Assembly (NCBI GenBank): GCA_025966175.1
Contig: JAOPVN010000325.1
Location: 1-5,545, forward strand
Origin: Modestobacter sp.
GTDB lineage: Bacteria > Actinomycetota > Actinomycetes > Mycobacteriales > Geodermatophilaceae
Length of the DNA: 5,545 nucleotides
Direction: 5' to 3'
Every line of letters begins with the position of its first letter. Positions within the stretch are counted from its first letter, which is position 1. Shown here piece by piece: positions 4,845-5,545 of the stretch. The notes beneath the pieces are model-generated. The model was not told the DNA's origin and searched no databases. It saw only the letters and a program-made list of their open reading frames with translations. Made by a program: the position numbers and the translations under genes.

Positions 4845-5545
4845 TCAGTTGAAGCCGCGCTGGTCCTGCTTCAGTGCCGTGTCCACGGTCAGCGCGCTGG
4901 CCAGCACCAGACTGGCCAGCGGCTCCTCCAGTCGCTGGTGCACCTGGACGACATAGTTGTCCGCCGTGGTGAAGACGGTGCGGGCCAGGCCCTCCCACTT
5001 CTTCGTGATCCGGGCGACCTCGCGGCCGGTGTGGTCGTTGATCGCGAAGTCCCAGGCGCGCCAGTTCTCCGCCTGGATCGCGCCCGCCAGCTGTCCGCCG
5101 ACGACCAGGTCGAAGCGGATCTTGCCGAACGCGTTGGCCTGCACGATCTCGCCGACCGGGGAGCCGTCGGGCCGGGCCACCTGCACCCGGGACTTCACCA
5201 GCTTGGCCGGCCGGGTGAGCACGAGCACCGGCCCGGTGGCGTCCCGCACCTCGAGCCGATGGGTGAGGAACTGGTCGAACTCCGAGAGCAGCCGGAACGC
5301 CTTCTTCAGCGTGCTCTGCCCGACCTCGACGACGGCGCCCAGCTGCTGACCGTTCCCGTCGAAGACCGCGTACTCGTTGGTCAGCTCGATCAACTTGGTC
5401 TTCTGGTTGACCACGAGCACCGGCTGCTCCAGCAGCACCGAGCGCGGCCAGTGCCCGCCGGAGGGCTGGGGAGCCGGCTGCGGCACAGACTGCGGGGTGG
5501 GCGGCTGCTGGACGTGCTCGGTCCAGCCCTGCCCGTCCCACCACC
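4845..5545 (-). CDS. DUF2510-phospholipid scramblase/LURP-one-related protein (5' end outside window)
   Basis: 232 residues plus the stop are visible, and the frame is open to the right edge. The first visible residues read WWDGQGWTEHV, the second half of a DUF2510 motif (typically a W-x-D-P...R-W-W-D-G-x-x-W-T form). A Pro/Gln-rich linker covers about residues 12-28. A beta-rich domain follows, from SVLLEQPVLVVNQKTKLIEL through NEYAVFDGNGQQLG, and RFDLVVGGQLAG to NYVVQV. The last 27 residues form a hydrophobic helix (PLASLVLASALTVDTALKQD). This layout matches the scramblase/Tubby-like fold, a beta barrel around a C-terminal helix. DUF2510 fused to this domain is common in actinobacteria. Lipid scrambling has not been shown for the bacterial members as far as I know, and the helix may be buried rather than membrane-spanning. 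A GTG at 5486 could be mistaken for the start, but the DUF2510 motif upstream in frame argues that the real start is beyond the window. It converges with the dehydrogenase gene. Confidence 0.88.
   Translation of the reverse strand, partial: WWDGQGWTEHVQQPPTPQSVPQPAPQPSGGHWPRSVLLEQPVLVVNQKTKLIELTNEYAVFDGNGQQLGAVVEVGQSTLKKAFRLLSEFDQFLTHRLEVRDATGPVLVLTRPAKLVKSRVQVARPDGSPVGEIVQANAFGKIRFDLVVGGQLAGAIQAENWRAWDFAINDHTGREVARITKKWEGLARTVFTTADNYVVQVHQRLEEPLASLVLASALTVDTALKQDQRGFN

Noticed and set aside
5484..5486. GTG start for the scramblase gene
   Set aside because: The frame continues upstream with a DUF2510 motif and a Pro/Gln linker, so this GTG is an internal Val.
4522..5544. 340-residue minus-strand open frame overlapping the scramblase gene
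   Set aside because: Arg/Ala/Gly-rich shadow that spans the scramblase gene, the terminator and the end of the dehydrogenase gene.

Overview
The window reads as chromosomal DNA from a very GC-rich actinomycete. The evidence is the strong G/C third-position bias in every convincing gene, GTG as well as ATG starts, and lineage-typical proteins: a DUF2510-scramblase fusion and a large AAA-type regulator with an EGN-type motif. A member of or near the Geodermatophilaceae would fit, but that is only an inference from composition and protein style. High GC also produces long overlapping open frames on both strands; these were judged to be shadows and left out.

Layout. Positions 1-1276 (minus, running off the left edge) hold the N-terminal part of a large AAA/P-loop ATPase regulator of the LuxR/MalT-like type. 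Just upstream in the same direction is a 42-residue basic protein (1345-1473). Its ribosome binding site lies in the 3' arm of a long inverted repeat (1474-1516). The 123-base gap 1474-1596 also carries a repeated CTGAGG motif and a hairpin just past the stop of the next gene. Positions 1597-2892 (minus) encode a 431-residue MFS transporter of the metabolite:H+ symporter family that resembles alpha-ketoglutarate permease.

A 289-base divergent region (2893-3181) separates the transporter from a plus-strand glucose-6-phosphate dehydrogenase gene (3182-4606). It holds a perfect 14-base palindrome next to the transporter start, three GGGTCAC repeats and weak promoter-like hexamers. The dehydrogenase gene ends at a strong 12-bp hairpin terminator (4623-4650). 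The convergent gap 4607-4844 holds further inverted repeats but no recognisable gene. The minus-strand gene at 4845-5545, running off the right edge, encodes a DUF2510-like motif, a Pro/Gln linker and a scramblase/LURP-one-related domain.

How the genes may work together. The transporter and the dehydrogenase are divergent and could share control of organic-acid uptake and NADPH supply, but nothing in the sequence proves this. The small protein and the regulator look like a two-gene operon. No mobile element, CRISPR array, tRNA or rRNA was recognised. The features most worth a second look are the start-site-occluding inverted repeat at 1474-1516, the palindrome at 2910-2923, and the dehydrogenase's divergent active-site neighbourhood and isolated location.
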